A stretch of DNA of 64,000 nucleotides from Silene latifolia. Lineage: Eukaryota > Streptophyta > Magnoliopsida > Caryophyllales > Caryophyllaceae. Shown here piece after piece: positions 1 through 11,030 of this stretch. A program made the translations under genes and the position numbers. Position 1 is the first letter of the stretch. Every line of letters begins with the position of its first letter. A model generated the notes under the pieces. It was not told the DNA's origin and made no database searches. It worked only from the letters and a program-made list of their open reading frames with translations. The stretch spans positions 147,046,922 through 147,110,921 of the forward strand of contig NC_133538.1 of the NCBI RefSeq assembly GCF_048544455.1, given 5' to 3'.

Positions 1-1402
1 TATCATGTGGATGCTGAGGGCTTTTGCAACCTTTTCGTCAGCCTCTGGCCTGTGCTTGAACAAGGAGAAGACTGAAATCTACTTTAATGGGGTACCTGAT
101 CAGATTATGACTGATATCCTACAAGTATCAGGTTTCAGGAAAGGCAACCTTCCCTTCAAATACTTGGGGATTTCTATCTCCTTAATGAAGCTCACTAAGA
201 ATGAAGGAAGGAAACTTACTGACAAGATCACTGCCAAAATTAGATCCTGGGGGGAAACCCACCTTTCCTATGCTGGCAGGCTCACTTTGGTGACTGCAGT
301 GCTACAGCCACTTCATTCCTACTGGTCTACAATCTTCCTCATTCCTAATAGTATCATGAACAGAATTGATAGCATTTGCAGGAACTTCCTATGGGGGGGG
401 GGGGGGTAAAGATACATACTGGCGTGCCCCTGCTGTGGGATGGGATCACTGTTGTGTACCAAAAAGTGAGGGGAGGATTAGGGATCAAACATTCAAAAAA
501 CTGGAACAAGGCTCTTTTAGGCAAATATATTTGGTGGATAGCATCTAAGAAGGATCATTTGTGGGTCAAATGGATCTCTCATGTCTATTTGAAAGGTGTT
601 CATTGGACCAACTACAATCCTCCTACTGATTGTAGTTGGTCTTGGAAAAAAATCGCTCATCTTATGTGCACCTTCAAACCTGCGTATAATACAGGTTCCT
701 GGCTTGGAAAAAATACTGATTATACTGTGATTGAAGGCTACAATTGGCTGAGATGCGCTGGCCCTACTATCAGCTGGTATTAACTCTGCTGGAACTCTTT
801 GAACATCCCAAAGGCATCGTTCATGTTCCGGATTTATAATCTTGGTAAACTTCTCACTAAGGATTGTCTGGTTCGTATGGGAGGGGTGTCTGATCTGAAG
901 TGTTTTCTTTGCTCTACTGAGGATGAAAACCATGAACATCTTTATTTTGACTGTGAGTTTAGTTCCAGATGTGTTGCTTTAATGCAACTGAAACTTAATG
1001 TCCAATTTAATCCTAGGGAGTTGCTTGACTGGAACAGAAGAGGAGGAAGAAGAAGCATCCTAATTAGGAGGATCATTTGTGCTTGTCACATACACTTGGT
1101 TTACTTGATCTGGCGTGTGAGAAATCAGGCAAGGATATACTCCAAAGTACTTCACCATACAGTGCTCATCAAGAATTTGATTTCAGATGTGTGTACTCAG
1201 TTTCATGCAAGGAATACGTCCAAGTTGACTAGAGAGGAAGAAAATTGGTTGCAGAACATTAGATAGTAATTTGTATCCCCTGTTTTTTGTGCATGGGTCT
1301 TTTGTATATTTTATACCCTAGATACCTTGTGAGTTATACTCCATTTTTGTACTCCTTTTGAGAAGATGATTAATATACTTAACCTTTCCCAAAAAAAAAA
1401 AA
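1..1402 (+). mobile_element. LINE (non-LTR retrotransposon), 3' fragment with poly-A tail
   Basis: The stretch encodes the C-terminal part of a plant LINE reverse transcriptase, then a cysteine-histidine zf-RVT domain, a 3' untranslated stretch (1267-1390) and a run of 12 A residues at 1391-1402. A poly-A tail directly after such a 3' UTR is the mark of target-primed insertion. The 5' part lies outside the window, so the target-site duplication cannot be checked; the sequence after the tail starts ggtattgac. The LINE appears to sit in the internal part of the Copia element that follows. Confidence 0.9.
5..1266 (+). pseudogene. LINE reverse transcriptase C-terminus plus zf-RVT domain (broken)
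   Basis: The first part (5-409) holds the region after the RT catalytic motif, including a NKEKTEIYF-type segment and the PFKYLGI motif typical of plant LINE RTs. The catalytic YADD box is outside the window. A run of 14 G residues (393-406) shifts the frame, and a second shift lies near 450. The frame 376-783 continues with GGLGIK and WWIASKKDHLWVKW, a TAA stop falls at 781, and the same frame continues to 1266. The last part has a CFLC...H..LYFDC pattern, the zf-RVT zinc-binding domain near the end of plant LINE ORF2. Family knowledge assigns RT and target-primed integration; this copy is inactive. Confidence 0.88.
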
Positions 1403-2156
1403 GGTATTGACTATTCATATATGATAATCGCATTTATCGCTCGAGTTTCTTTAAACTCATACATTACTATGTTATATCCAAATGGGTTGGTGAGATAATA
1501 TTGAACCCCAATTAAGTAAAATGTATTGACATAGTATTCGCCCCTAGTTACTTATAGGAGGTGACGTCTCGAAGTGACTAGAGTGTGATGCGATTGATGG
1601 AAAGTTCAAGTGCCATAGGATCATATGGGATGACTAGTCGATCACATAGACAAACTGTATGGGACACTCTATCGGGCGGTGACCGCTTATAGAGTTCTGG
1701 AAATTTATAAAGCCTGGTCGTGGTGAAAGCTACTATAGTATTCTTATGAGTCAATTCTTTTGACTAGAGACTATTCGCCCAAGATGGCACAAGTTTCTGA
1801 TTGGCTTTGATTTATGCTCTACGACTATCGTAACTGAAGTCAAATGAGTATATTTTGGGTCATGATGAACTGTGGCTATACGAAGGGAATAGTGCGATAG
1901 GAATTGTCCACCCCTTTGTCAGGGTTGTTTGAAATCTCAGGGCCACTCGAGGAGTAGTGAACTAAAAATGCGTGGCCACGCTCGGAAGGTATCTACGATA
2001 GATAATTCCGGTCCGACATTTACTCTCCAGATCGAGAAAACTACTCTAGATATGATCAAATGCAAGTACAACCTGCAAGACACCTTGCATTGAGTGGGAG
2101 ATAGTAATAGGACAAGAGAATTGGTGACGCACACTTGTCTCGGACAAGTGGGAGAT
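1403..2156 (+). mobile_element. 3' internal (non-coding) part of a Ty1/Copia element with polypurine tract
   Basis: No ORF is supported here. The segment ends in acaagtgggagat directly before a TGTTGGAG LTR start, which is the usual Copia polypurine tract and 3' LTR junction. The rest of this element would lie left of the LINE and outside the window. It probably represents the untranslated region between pol and the 3' LTR. Confidence 0.6.
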
Positions 2157-3425
2157 TGTTGGAGTAAGTGTCCTCAACAATGGTGCGATCACATGTTTAA
2201 ATCTCATAATAAGAATACGCAAGGGATGATTCAATTATTTAGTCAACTGATCAACATTAATCGGTAATGAATGGCTAACTAGAGTTTCACATTACTATCG
2301 TTTGACAGTGGTGATCAGTTGATCCCTTAAGATCACACCTATAGGACAATTCCCTTAATAGATAAGTTAATTAATTGTATATCGATACAAGTTAATTAAC
2401 TCCTTAAAATTGAACAATTTATTTTGTGAGTGAGAATACGTATCTTATTGTAATTCGATTAAATAAGATTCGTTTTAGTTATTAAAATGTTTTTATTACT
2501 AAAGTTGATTATTGTTTATGAAACAATTGAGATAGGAATGAATAGTTAATTATAATTACAAAATATTGTGAATTATATTAACTTAACCAATTTTCTACAC
2601 AAGTAATTATGAATTACTAGTAAATTTGTTATTTGTAATTTAATTAATTTATATAATGATATTTAATTGTTAAATATGCATTAAATTGATTAAAAACATG
2701 TTACATGCTACATGTGACATATTATATGACAATGTTACAATTGACAAACATAAAATGGATGTCCATTTTATGGGTGGACCGAAATTGGAGAGTTTTGGGT
2801 TAGTAGGTGTTTTTATTTTAATTGTTAAAATAAGACACAATCATTACCTAAATTGTTAGCCTAACACACCTATGATTTTGAGAAGAGAAAAATAAGAAAG
2901 TAGAAGCCATGCATTGGCATTGGGACACCTCCCCAAACCGGCTCCCCTCCTCTATGATGAGAAAAATGTTCTCATTTTTCTCTCATGCAATATTAACATT
3001 CGTATATGATTCTCTCTTCTCTCTAAAACTTGTTTTAGATCTTATAAAATTGTTCTACCAAAATTCTAATATCACATCATATTATTACTAGTGTAGTAAT
3101 ACTAATAATATTATAATCATTAAGGAAAACTAGTATATTAATCTAGTTAATTAATATATTAGTATTAAGGGCTATAGTCTTGGGTGCATTTCTTGAGGAG
3201 GACTTCTATTCTTGAGGTTAGGAGGATCATCCATATTACATTAGCTCAAGAACAAGTGAAGGTAGGAGTCCTTACTTGTGCCCTATTTCAAACCATTTAA
3301 CAATGTAAGGAACATTGCTTTTCATTCTTTATTTCATTTTGTTATGCATGCACTAGATCCTAAATGACTAAAGTTAAAATGTTAATTAGATCACTATTAG
3401 AAATGTCTAATAATAGGTATACGAA
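2157..3425 (+). repeat. 3' LTR of the left Copia element (right end approximate)
   Basis: It begins TGTTGGAGTAAGTGTCCTC and is clearly related to the LTR at 26011, which begins TGTTGGAGTATGTGTCCTC. The first roughly 200 bp align well by eye, including gtggtgatcagttgatccc in both. Similarity returns near the end around the ATGCATGCA segment and the run of taat repeats. The expected terminal ACA is not clean, so the right border near 3425 is uncertain and may be eroded. Confidence 0.65.
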
Positions 3426-4599
3426 CCCTAAATAGTTAACTAATGAGGCTCAATAACTTTGTCACGCTTAAATTTTGATTTCTCTTTGTTAGTGATGACA
3501 TGTATCACCTTGAATAAAAATTTCGTCTTAAAATATTATCTAAATCTTTTTTGAAATTTCATTTTTAAAACGAATGATTCTGATCTTTGCACTCAAGACT
3601 TGATCCAGTTATTTATTGGTTTGTAGTGCTTGTTGATGTTGCATTGTGTTTTATTAAGCTATAGGTTTTGCCTTACAAAAATGTTTCCAGTTTTGGCATT
3701 TATGTTAATTATACCGACAAATCCAATTTTTATACTCCATTTATTTTTGTCTAATTATGTCATAAAGATTCAAATGTTATTTAATGATGTTAGGCATGGT
3801 CCCAAATTTGAAAATTCTGTTTTTAATGTTTTCTTGAATTACTTGAGTAATGATACATCGATTTCCATTAGTAATGCTATGTATTGTCTTAAGTTGGGAA
3901 TTACGCCTTAAAATCTTGACCAAATTTTGATTCCTTCTTTTATCTTAAACTTGGCATAAAAGTGTTTTAAGGCAATAACCCTTACGAGTATCACTGTAAT
4001 AACATGGTTTAAATCGAAATTTCCGTTTTCAAAGTAGACCAATTTTTTTTTGAGATTTCATGGGTACATCACTAAATTTTGATTTTTATGTTTGAAACAT
4101 GACTTAATTATCTCCTAGTGCCCAACCTTTGTTAATGGTGATATGTGTGGAAAATTATAGTGTTGATGCTCAAATTTTGATTTTATGTGCCTAATACTTG
4201 GTTTTATTGTGCCGCAAGCTTACAATTTTGTTAATAATGCGATGTATTGTCCTAAATTGGAAACTTTTATCTTAAATTTTCTTCAAAGATTTTTCTTATA
4301 TACCTAACATTCATGCCAAAGTTTGATTTCACTTTTCGTCAATGGTTCAATCATGTCAGTTGCCTTGATGTTCACTAATTTGTTGTGTATTGCCTCGAAT
4401 TAGGATCATCATGTTGTGTGATTTTACTTCAGTCCATCTTTCCATGTGTGTCTTGAAACTCATGAACACGAGACATGTATTTTAGTAGACTTAATATGAG
4501 CTTAGTCTTTTGATGTGGATTTGAACTGTGTAAGTAGGAAGGTGTATGAATTATATTTGGAAATTAGGAATAGAAGAAAGTGACTTTAGCTTGCGTAAG
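3426..4599. other. AT-rich non-coding stretch, no gene seen
   Basis: No coding region is supported. The text repeats loosely related phrases such as gatgtattgtc.taa.ttgg and caaattttgat, so it looks like decayed repeat sequence. It has the same flavour as 7960-8860 inside the element at 4673-13258 (for example ccgtcttaaaattttatttt-like stretches), which may mean it is an old relative. It ends with gtaag (4595-4599), which would be the left target-site copy of the Ogre/Tat element if the LTR border at 4600 is correct. Confidence 0.4.
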
Positions 4600-4728
4600 T
4601 GTAGACACCTCGTTTCGGCACCTCCCGCCAACCACCCAAAGATGATTGGGTCGCATGTTTAATCACGCGAAGTGTAATACTCTGTATTTAATAATTATAT
4701 AATAATTATTATTATTAGATGGTAATGC

Positions 4729-4779
<51 letters not shown>
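4729..4779. repeat. (AAT)n microsatellite in LTR
   Basis: About 17 AAT units. The matching place in the other LTR (11086-11111) has only about eight units, so the array has changed length since insertion. Confidence 0.9.
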
Positions 4780-6247
4780 GTTATAATGATAATAGTAATA
4801 AATAATACGATATGCGTATACGTATACATTTATACTCCGCCTCACCTTATATACTCCACCCTATCTACTTATCATCTTATCCTAACACAATCTACCAAAA
4901 TCCACCCAAAACATGAGAGATGAGAGAAAGAGAGAAAAAGGAAGAGAAAGAGAGATTTTGTCCCTCCGCCTTGGGATCTTAAGGTAAACCGTCTTATACT
5001 AGCTTTTATATTATTTTATTCATACCGTTGACCCGTCTGATCCTTGACCCACCTCTGACCTGTCTTTGACCACCAATGGACCGTCATTGACCGCCTATTT
5101 AGGGCTTTGACCGAGAATATATAAAGGTTATATCTGTTTTGTGCGACGGTCTTAAGACGAGTTTTTGACCCACCTTTCGTGCTGTTTTGGGTGAACCTTG
5201 GGTGGTTGTGTCGGGGGTAGTGAGGAGGAGCTAGTGGTGGTCTTGGGTGGTAGATATGGCGGCTGTGGTGGTCGGAAAACCGAGGGAAATATGGGTTGTC
5301 GGGTTGTGTATGTTTGTTGAAGTTGTTATTCATTGTGGTTGTTGTTGTTCTTGTTGTTGTTGTTCGGTCGGGTTATTGGTGGTCTGTGGGTGACACCGTG
5401 GTGGCAGTGAATGGCTGGACCCACTATGGTTAGTGAGGGACCCACGGTGGAGCTGGGGTGATCGGGTATAGTATGGGGGTGTAGTTGTTGTTGGTGTTGC
5501 TGGGTTGTGTTTTCCTAGTTGCGGTTGTGTGGTGGCTGCCAGTCGTGGCCCACCGTGGCTGGTGGTGGCATTAGGTGGTGTAGTGGGGGTTGGCTTGAGT
5601 CGGGTCTTTGGGTAGTGTATAAGATGGGTTTTATTTAATAATTAATTCGTATTTAACTAGTCGTATACGTATGAGATTCATATAATTATACGTATTGGTA
5701 TAATTAGATTTGTATAATTTTATGTATTTGTATACATATTAGATTAGTATATTTATACGTATTTGTATACATATTTGTATGATTAGATGAGTATATTTAT
5801 ACGTATTTGTATTATTATCGTATTTTAGGAAATGTGTTTTGTGAGACGGTTTTACAAGACGAACCTAGCTTGTGTGACGGATTGCTTATGCGGATTTGTT
5901 GTGAGGTAGGTTAATCCTACTCAGTTTCAATATGAATTTGACTTGTCATATGAGTCGTATTTTAATTGGTATTGCATTATAACATGGTTTTGGTTGAGAC
6001 GGCTGGATGAGTCGGCAATTGGCATATTGTGTTTATTGTGTTGTCATGTATATCGAGTAATATGATGGTTGTGACTGTTGGTTGTTGTTGAGGAGACGGA
6101 AGGCGGTTGGGAGACCGTCTTCCGCTTGGGCTGCCTCTTGGAGCTTTTCCACTCCAAGAGGGATGTGCACAATAATGAATTGAGTTTGGAGGGACTCGTG
6201 TGGTTGAGACACGACGTCTGGTAGGGGATCCGGTTGGCTTCTGGACC

Positions 6248-6478
6248 CGATACGTCTGGGCATGTCCCGGTACCTGTTTGTGGTTATCGGTATGTCTGGG
6301 CGTGTCCCGGTACCAGTGTGGTTGACGGTATGTCTTGGCGTGTCCCTGTACCAGTATGGTTATCAGTATGTATGGGCCTGTTCCGATACCAGTGTGGTTG
6401 ACGGTATGTCTGGAAGTGTCCCGGTAGTAGTGTGGTTGTCGGTATGTCTGGGTGTGTCCCGGTACCGTAGTGGCGGTT
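6248..6478 (+). repeat. 38-bp minisatellite, six units, in the 5' LTR
   Basis: Each unit reads approximately GGTATGTCTGGGCGTGTCCC then GGTACCAGTGTGGTTGAC. The centre holds the palindrome GGTACC. Six units with a few differences each can be laid out end to end. The same array with six units is present in the 3' LTR at 12609-12838, so it was part of the element before insertion. Confidence 0.9.
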
Positions 6479-6901
6479 GTGGGATATCATGTCATTCATA
6501 TCATAGTCATGTTGTTTGTTCACATACTCAAGCCATGTTAAACTTTATTTATTTATCGAAACTGACGTTTGTTGTGTTTGTGCATTGTCACCTATCTCTT
6601 TTTGGGTGGCCTGTGTCGATCCATATGATATCGCTTGGTCATATGGGGAGCAGGTTAAGTACAGGTCGGTTGGATTGTACGCGGGAGACGGAGCAAGCTT
6701 GATGAGTCATGAGACGAGTCTAGTTGATTAGAAAAGTATAGTTGTCATGAGTTGTACTTTTATTCATTTGTTACGTTTAAGTAATTCATTAAACATTACA
6801 TTAATAAAATGTTCTTTGATTGGAGTTTTAAAACCCTACCTCGGGAAACCGAGATGGTAACGCTCCAATTATCTTGACCGGATAGTTGTGGTGTTACAAA
6901 G

Positions 6902-6913
6902 TGGTATCAGAGC
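6902..6913 (+). promoter_or_regulatory. Primer binding site, tRNA-iMet type (TGGTATCAGAGC)
   Basis: The 12 bases TGGTATCAGAGC lie three bases after the LTR end. This sequence is complementary to the 3' end of plant initiator methionine tRNA and is the classic minus-strand primer site of many LTR elements. Confidence 0.92.
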
Positions 6914-7470
6914 GACGATTTTGGAACCTAAAACCAATGAACCAAAAATTAATTTAGGAGAGTCTAAGTAAAATGAACCCGACATGAGTATAATAGGAGA
7001 TCGGTTTTGGATTGGTAGGCGCCATCATGCAAAAGCTAGTTCATATCGTCTCAGTTGGACACTACGGAGGTAGTTAGGTGAATGGGAATCGTGATGTGAA
7101 TCGTAATATGAATGCATCCGTGTTATAATATTAATGTATGTTTGAATATGGCATTGAATATGATCATTAGTGAAAGTGGCATGAAGGCATATATTTTGTG
7201 ACTCATAATAGGTTTATAGTATGATAGAATCGTTTATGTAGAATATGATAACATGTGATGGATGGATGAATTGAATAACATGAATAATGTGTTCTAAACA
7301 TGATTATTGTGCATTGATGTGTGGGACGGTAGTCCCAAATCTTGGCATTTAGATATCATTTGCATGTTTGAGCTTGTTAATGCTATTGTTAGAGTATAAA
7401 TGGTGATTATTGTTGATGGAATAGTGATGGTTTTTGGGGTAATATACCAAGGATAGTGAGTGTGAGGCCA

Positions 7471-7676
7471 AACCCAACCGAGTAGAGTAGTACTTGAGCG
7501 AGTTGACCAGTCACTCGATCGAGTGAACCTGTCACTCGACCGAGTGGACAAATTTGAGAAATTGGAAAACATCTGGAAAGTTTCCACTCGATCGAGTAAC
7601 CTGTCACTAGACCGAGTGGAGTTGCACTCAACCGAGTGCCCTGAGTACTCGACTAAGTGGGCCTATTTAGTCGAGA
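7471..7676. repeat. Cluster of palindromic CTCGATCGAG / CTCGACCGAG motifs
   Basis: About eight copies of a short motif (CACTCGATCGAGTG, CACTCGACCGAGTG, ACTCAACCGAGTG, ACTCGACTAAGTG and similar) occur at irregular spacing of roughly 20-60 bp. The core is self-complementary. The same core occurs in the Athila-like LTRs at 43457-43643 and 48980-49168. Confidence 0.85.
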
Positions 7677-9406
7677 AACTTGTGTAAAATTAGTTTTCCT
7701 ACCTTATCTTTTAATTTCTACCTCAAAACTCATAACTTCGGCATCGATTTATCTTAAAATTAATCAAAATTTTCATATTGTGATTTATTGTTTGAAATTA
7801 CACCTTGCTAATCCACTTTTCTTGATTCGTTTTCTCAAATTTCGACCATGTAGTTGAGTTCATCTTCTTCATTTTGCAATTTGAAATGGTTTTATATATA
7901 CACATGCTTATTCAAATTTTATCAAATAATTGCATGATTTGTTCAATTTCATAGTAACGGTTGATTTTCTACATCATTAGAATGGTAAAAAATCGAATTT
8001 TTACGATAATTTTTTTCCCAACATGGATGAATTTAGAAACTTATGCTTTTGAGTCGATAACCAAATTTTTTATGCTTGTTGTTGGGTCATATTGAACAAG
8101 AAATGCTTAACACTTGTGGTTGATGTCGGATTTTTACCTTGTATGCGAAAATTTCAATTTAAAAGTTTTACATGCTTTTCATGAGTGAAACATGTTTTAA
8201 TCATCTTACAAAGACTACCATCCCTAGTAGTGCGGTACATTGTTTTAGAAACGAATATTTCATTGCAGTTTTGGCCTAAAATTTTGAACAACGTGAACAA
8301 TTTTTTATTTTTAACCCAAACGTAATTTAACAGTATTGTAAGGTTATAATATTGTTTTGGGGATTTTATAATAAAAAGGTGTGAATCAAAACTTTTCCAT
8401 CTTGAAGGTCGATAAATTTCCCCGAAAATGTTGTGAAAGTACAAATTAGCTTTAATTTTTCCTCTCGCGACGTAATTCTTTTATTCCTTATTTCTCTAAT
8501 CTTTGATTTTGACATTTTGTGAAGTCATATGTAAGAAATTTTCCGTCTTAAAATTTTATTTTTGAAAATGAATGATCTACCCACCCGGATATTTTGATTT
8601 TTCTAAGTTATGTTTTGCACTAATCAATTTGTAATGCTTTGAATTTTGCCTATAGTGACATGCACCATTCTGTGACGGGTTATTCCGTATTAAAGTTTTC
8701 GAGAAATTTGAGACAAGTGACCTTTATGTTAAAATTTTATTATAGCATTTCGCAATTGAGTCAAGTTTGAGTGAAATTACATTAGAATTGAGTCTTGAAA
8801 TTGCATCGTCTTTCAAAGTTCATTATATTTCAAATTTGTTATTAGGGCAATTTTAAGGTGTTGACCGTTGACTTCCCATCCCCTCCAAGTTGTTTGATTC
8901 CCTACCTTTTTATATCCGTTTTGAATTGTTTTTTAATTCCCATCATCCTTATCAGTTGAGTTAACCCGGGACATCCGGGCATAAAGTTGTGTGTGAGCCC
9001 AAAAGAGTGTTATTTCACCCTTGCCTTCGGCATATGTTCCGATAAGACGAGTGATTTTGGATATAGTCATCAAATTTAAGAATTTGGGAACACTAGGACG
9101 GTGATCGGCCCATGTAATGTTTTGAGTATGGCAAATCAAAATTGGATACTTAGCGGTTGTGTGGACTCATAGATAGTGAACGCAATTTGAGGACATGTGA
9201 GGATGACCTTTTTGCACAACCCAGATGTTTTAATTAGCATATTGTTGAGTTAGAACTTGTGGAATAATGAGGGAATAGTTGAAGTGCTCAGAGAGTTGAA
9301 AGAGGAATGGTAATATGAAGGATAAAAGCAGTGGAGGATGTGAAATTCGGCTTAGGAAATGATGTGAGTTGGATAAATAGTGATAGAATTTAGGAATCTG
9401 GAATAC

Positions 9407-9420
9407 GAGAGAGAGAGAGG

Positions 9421-9499
<79 letters not shown>
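9407..9499. repeat. (GA)n microsatellite
   Basis: A nearly perfect GA run of about 90 bp interrupted once by gggagg. The open frames across it (Ser-Leu repeats on the minus strand) are repeat artefacts. Confidence 0.95.
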
Positions 9500-9502
<3 letters not shown>

Positions 9503-10182
9503 TAGAGCAAGATATGAATTGAAGATTTTGCAAGTGGTATTCGTCATTCGGTGAGGAATTTGTTTTAAGTTTCAAGTGAATCCGATTGAGGTGACCTAAC
9601 TATGGATGAATCGAGTTCTAATGTTCGGGATATACATAATTGTGGATTTTGTAATATCAAGTTCAGTTTTGTAGCCATGACAGTAAGTGTGGGATATGAT
9701 GTGACTGTTAACCTAAGCACATAGGAATCATGTGTGAAAGTGGTTGTGTTGGGCTCCAACCCTGAGAGTGGTAGTATAGATTTTATTTGTAAAGTTGCCT
9801 CCCAAACGTTATTGTGAAAATACCCACGGTGCACATCGTGATTTTGTTGTAGTGCTTGAGTGAGTGGTGATGTTGTTACTGTTCCTTGAGAGTGATGAGT
9901 GATTATGCCGTGTTCATGGGATGGTGAAATGCGTGTGTTTACCGTTGTGAATAGAGTGTCGCACTACGGTGCAGTTGTTTGTGATGAAATAGTATGGTCG
10001 TGTTGGTAGTATGCCTTGGATATTTTATCTTAAGTGTGTAGTAATGACGGGCTTAAGACCGATAGCTGTGTTTGAACCGGTTGTTTAATGGTACATGAGT
10101 CACCATCGAGATTTATTAGCATTTGTGTGATGAAATAAGGAGTTTGGAACCAAGTTAAGAATGAAAACATTCTGCCCCTGGT

Positions 10183-10262
10183 GACACTCAACCGAGTGTA
10201 CCATGCACTCGACCGAGTGGTTGCCTACTCGGCCGAGTGGCCTTCTGAACTATACCGAGTGG
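10183..10262. repeat. Second cluster of CACTCGACCGAGTG motifs
   Basis: Four motif copies in 80 bp: ACTCAACCGAGTG, GCACTCGACCGAGTGG, CTACTCGGCCGAGTGG and CTATACCGAGTGG. It lies about 770 bp before the 3' LTR. All four keep the right half, CCGAGTG, better than the left half. Confidence 0.85.
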
Positions 10263-11030
10263 ACTGTTTTAACCCTTGTTTTGTGGATAATTAAATAAAT
10301 ATTGGGCATGTATCTTTATTTCGCTGCTTATATTAAATGACTTGGGTTGAATGACCAAGATTGACCTTACATGTGTGATATGTGTGAACTGTTAATGCTT
10401 GATCGTATGGTGTAGAATTTTGCAAGTAATGGAAATCGTAGATTTGACATTAGTTGGTTGATGACAGAATTGATATGAAAGCCTTGTTTGACGTATGTTA
10501 ATCGACGTGAGTTCATTTCGTTGCATAAAAGTAAGATGGAAAATGCAAGTTATATCCCGAGACTTATGCGTAGACTTAGAACCAATTGAGTTGGGTGTTG
10601 TCATGTGATTAGGGTTTTGAACCGTGGGCGGGACCTTGTACCTGGACGTTTGGGAGGCTCGTAGAGTAGGGTTATATCATGTCATTAGAACTATGTGTAA
10701 TTCATTTATGGATTTGCAATAAGTAGGAGAGAATCTGGAACGTGAAACATGTCATTTGTGGAATTCAGTAATGAGTGGATGAGACTGTATTTTGAGGTTG
10801 ATAGTTAAACTTCGGGATGAAGTTCTATTTTAGGGGGAGTGAATGTAACAATTCAAAAGTTTAGGAAAAGAAAGTACGGAATGTGAGAAAATAGTGAAAG
10901 TTGTGAGAAAGTAGTGAGAATGGAACACCGAACTTTGGGAAGAGAGTACACATGAGAATTGAGGGAATAGCCGGAAAGGGAAGAGTAAGGTGAAACTTTG
11001 GGGACGAAGTTTATTTTAAGGGGTAAAGAT

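Larger units (their letters stand above)
4673..6898 (+). repeat. 5' LTR of the non-coding element
   Basis: It begins TGTAATACTCTG and ends GGTGTTACA directly before the PBS. Internally it has an AAT microsatellite (4729-4779), a stretch of tatacgtat/gtatacgtatac repeats (about 5645-5825), a GTTG-rich part near 5335-5370, and an array of six 38-bp units (6248-6478). The copy at 11031-13258 has the same order of parts. Confidence 0.9.
6914..11030 (+). other. Internal region of the non-coding element, no gag or pol
   Basis: I see no retroelement protein motif in any frame across these 4.1 kb. The longer open frames are short and lack known motifs; one is only a GA repeat. Features present are a cluster of palindromic CACTCGAYCGAGTG-type motifs at 7471-7676, a smaller cluster at 10183-10262, a (GA)n tract at 9407-9499, and a purine-rich end (ttaaggggtaaagat) before 11031 that serves as the polypurine tract. 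A second similar phrase, attttagggggagtgaatgt, is near 10830. Confidence 0.75.

Noticed and set aside
6902-6913. tRNA gene fragments at the primer binding sites
   Set aside because: Only 12-18 bases complementary to tRNA 3' ends are present directly after LTRs. No cloverleaf can be formed, so these are primer sites.
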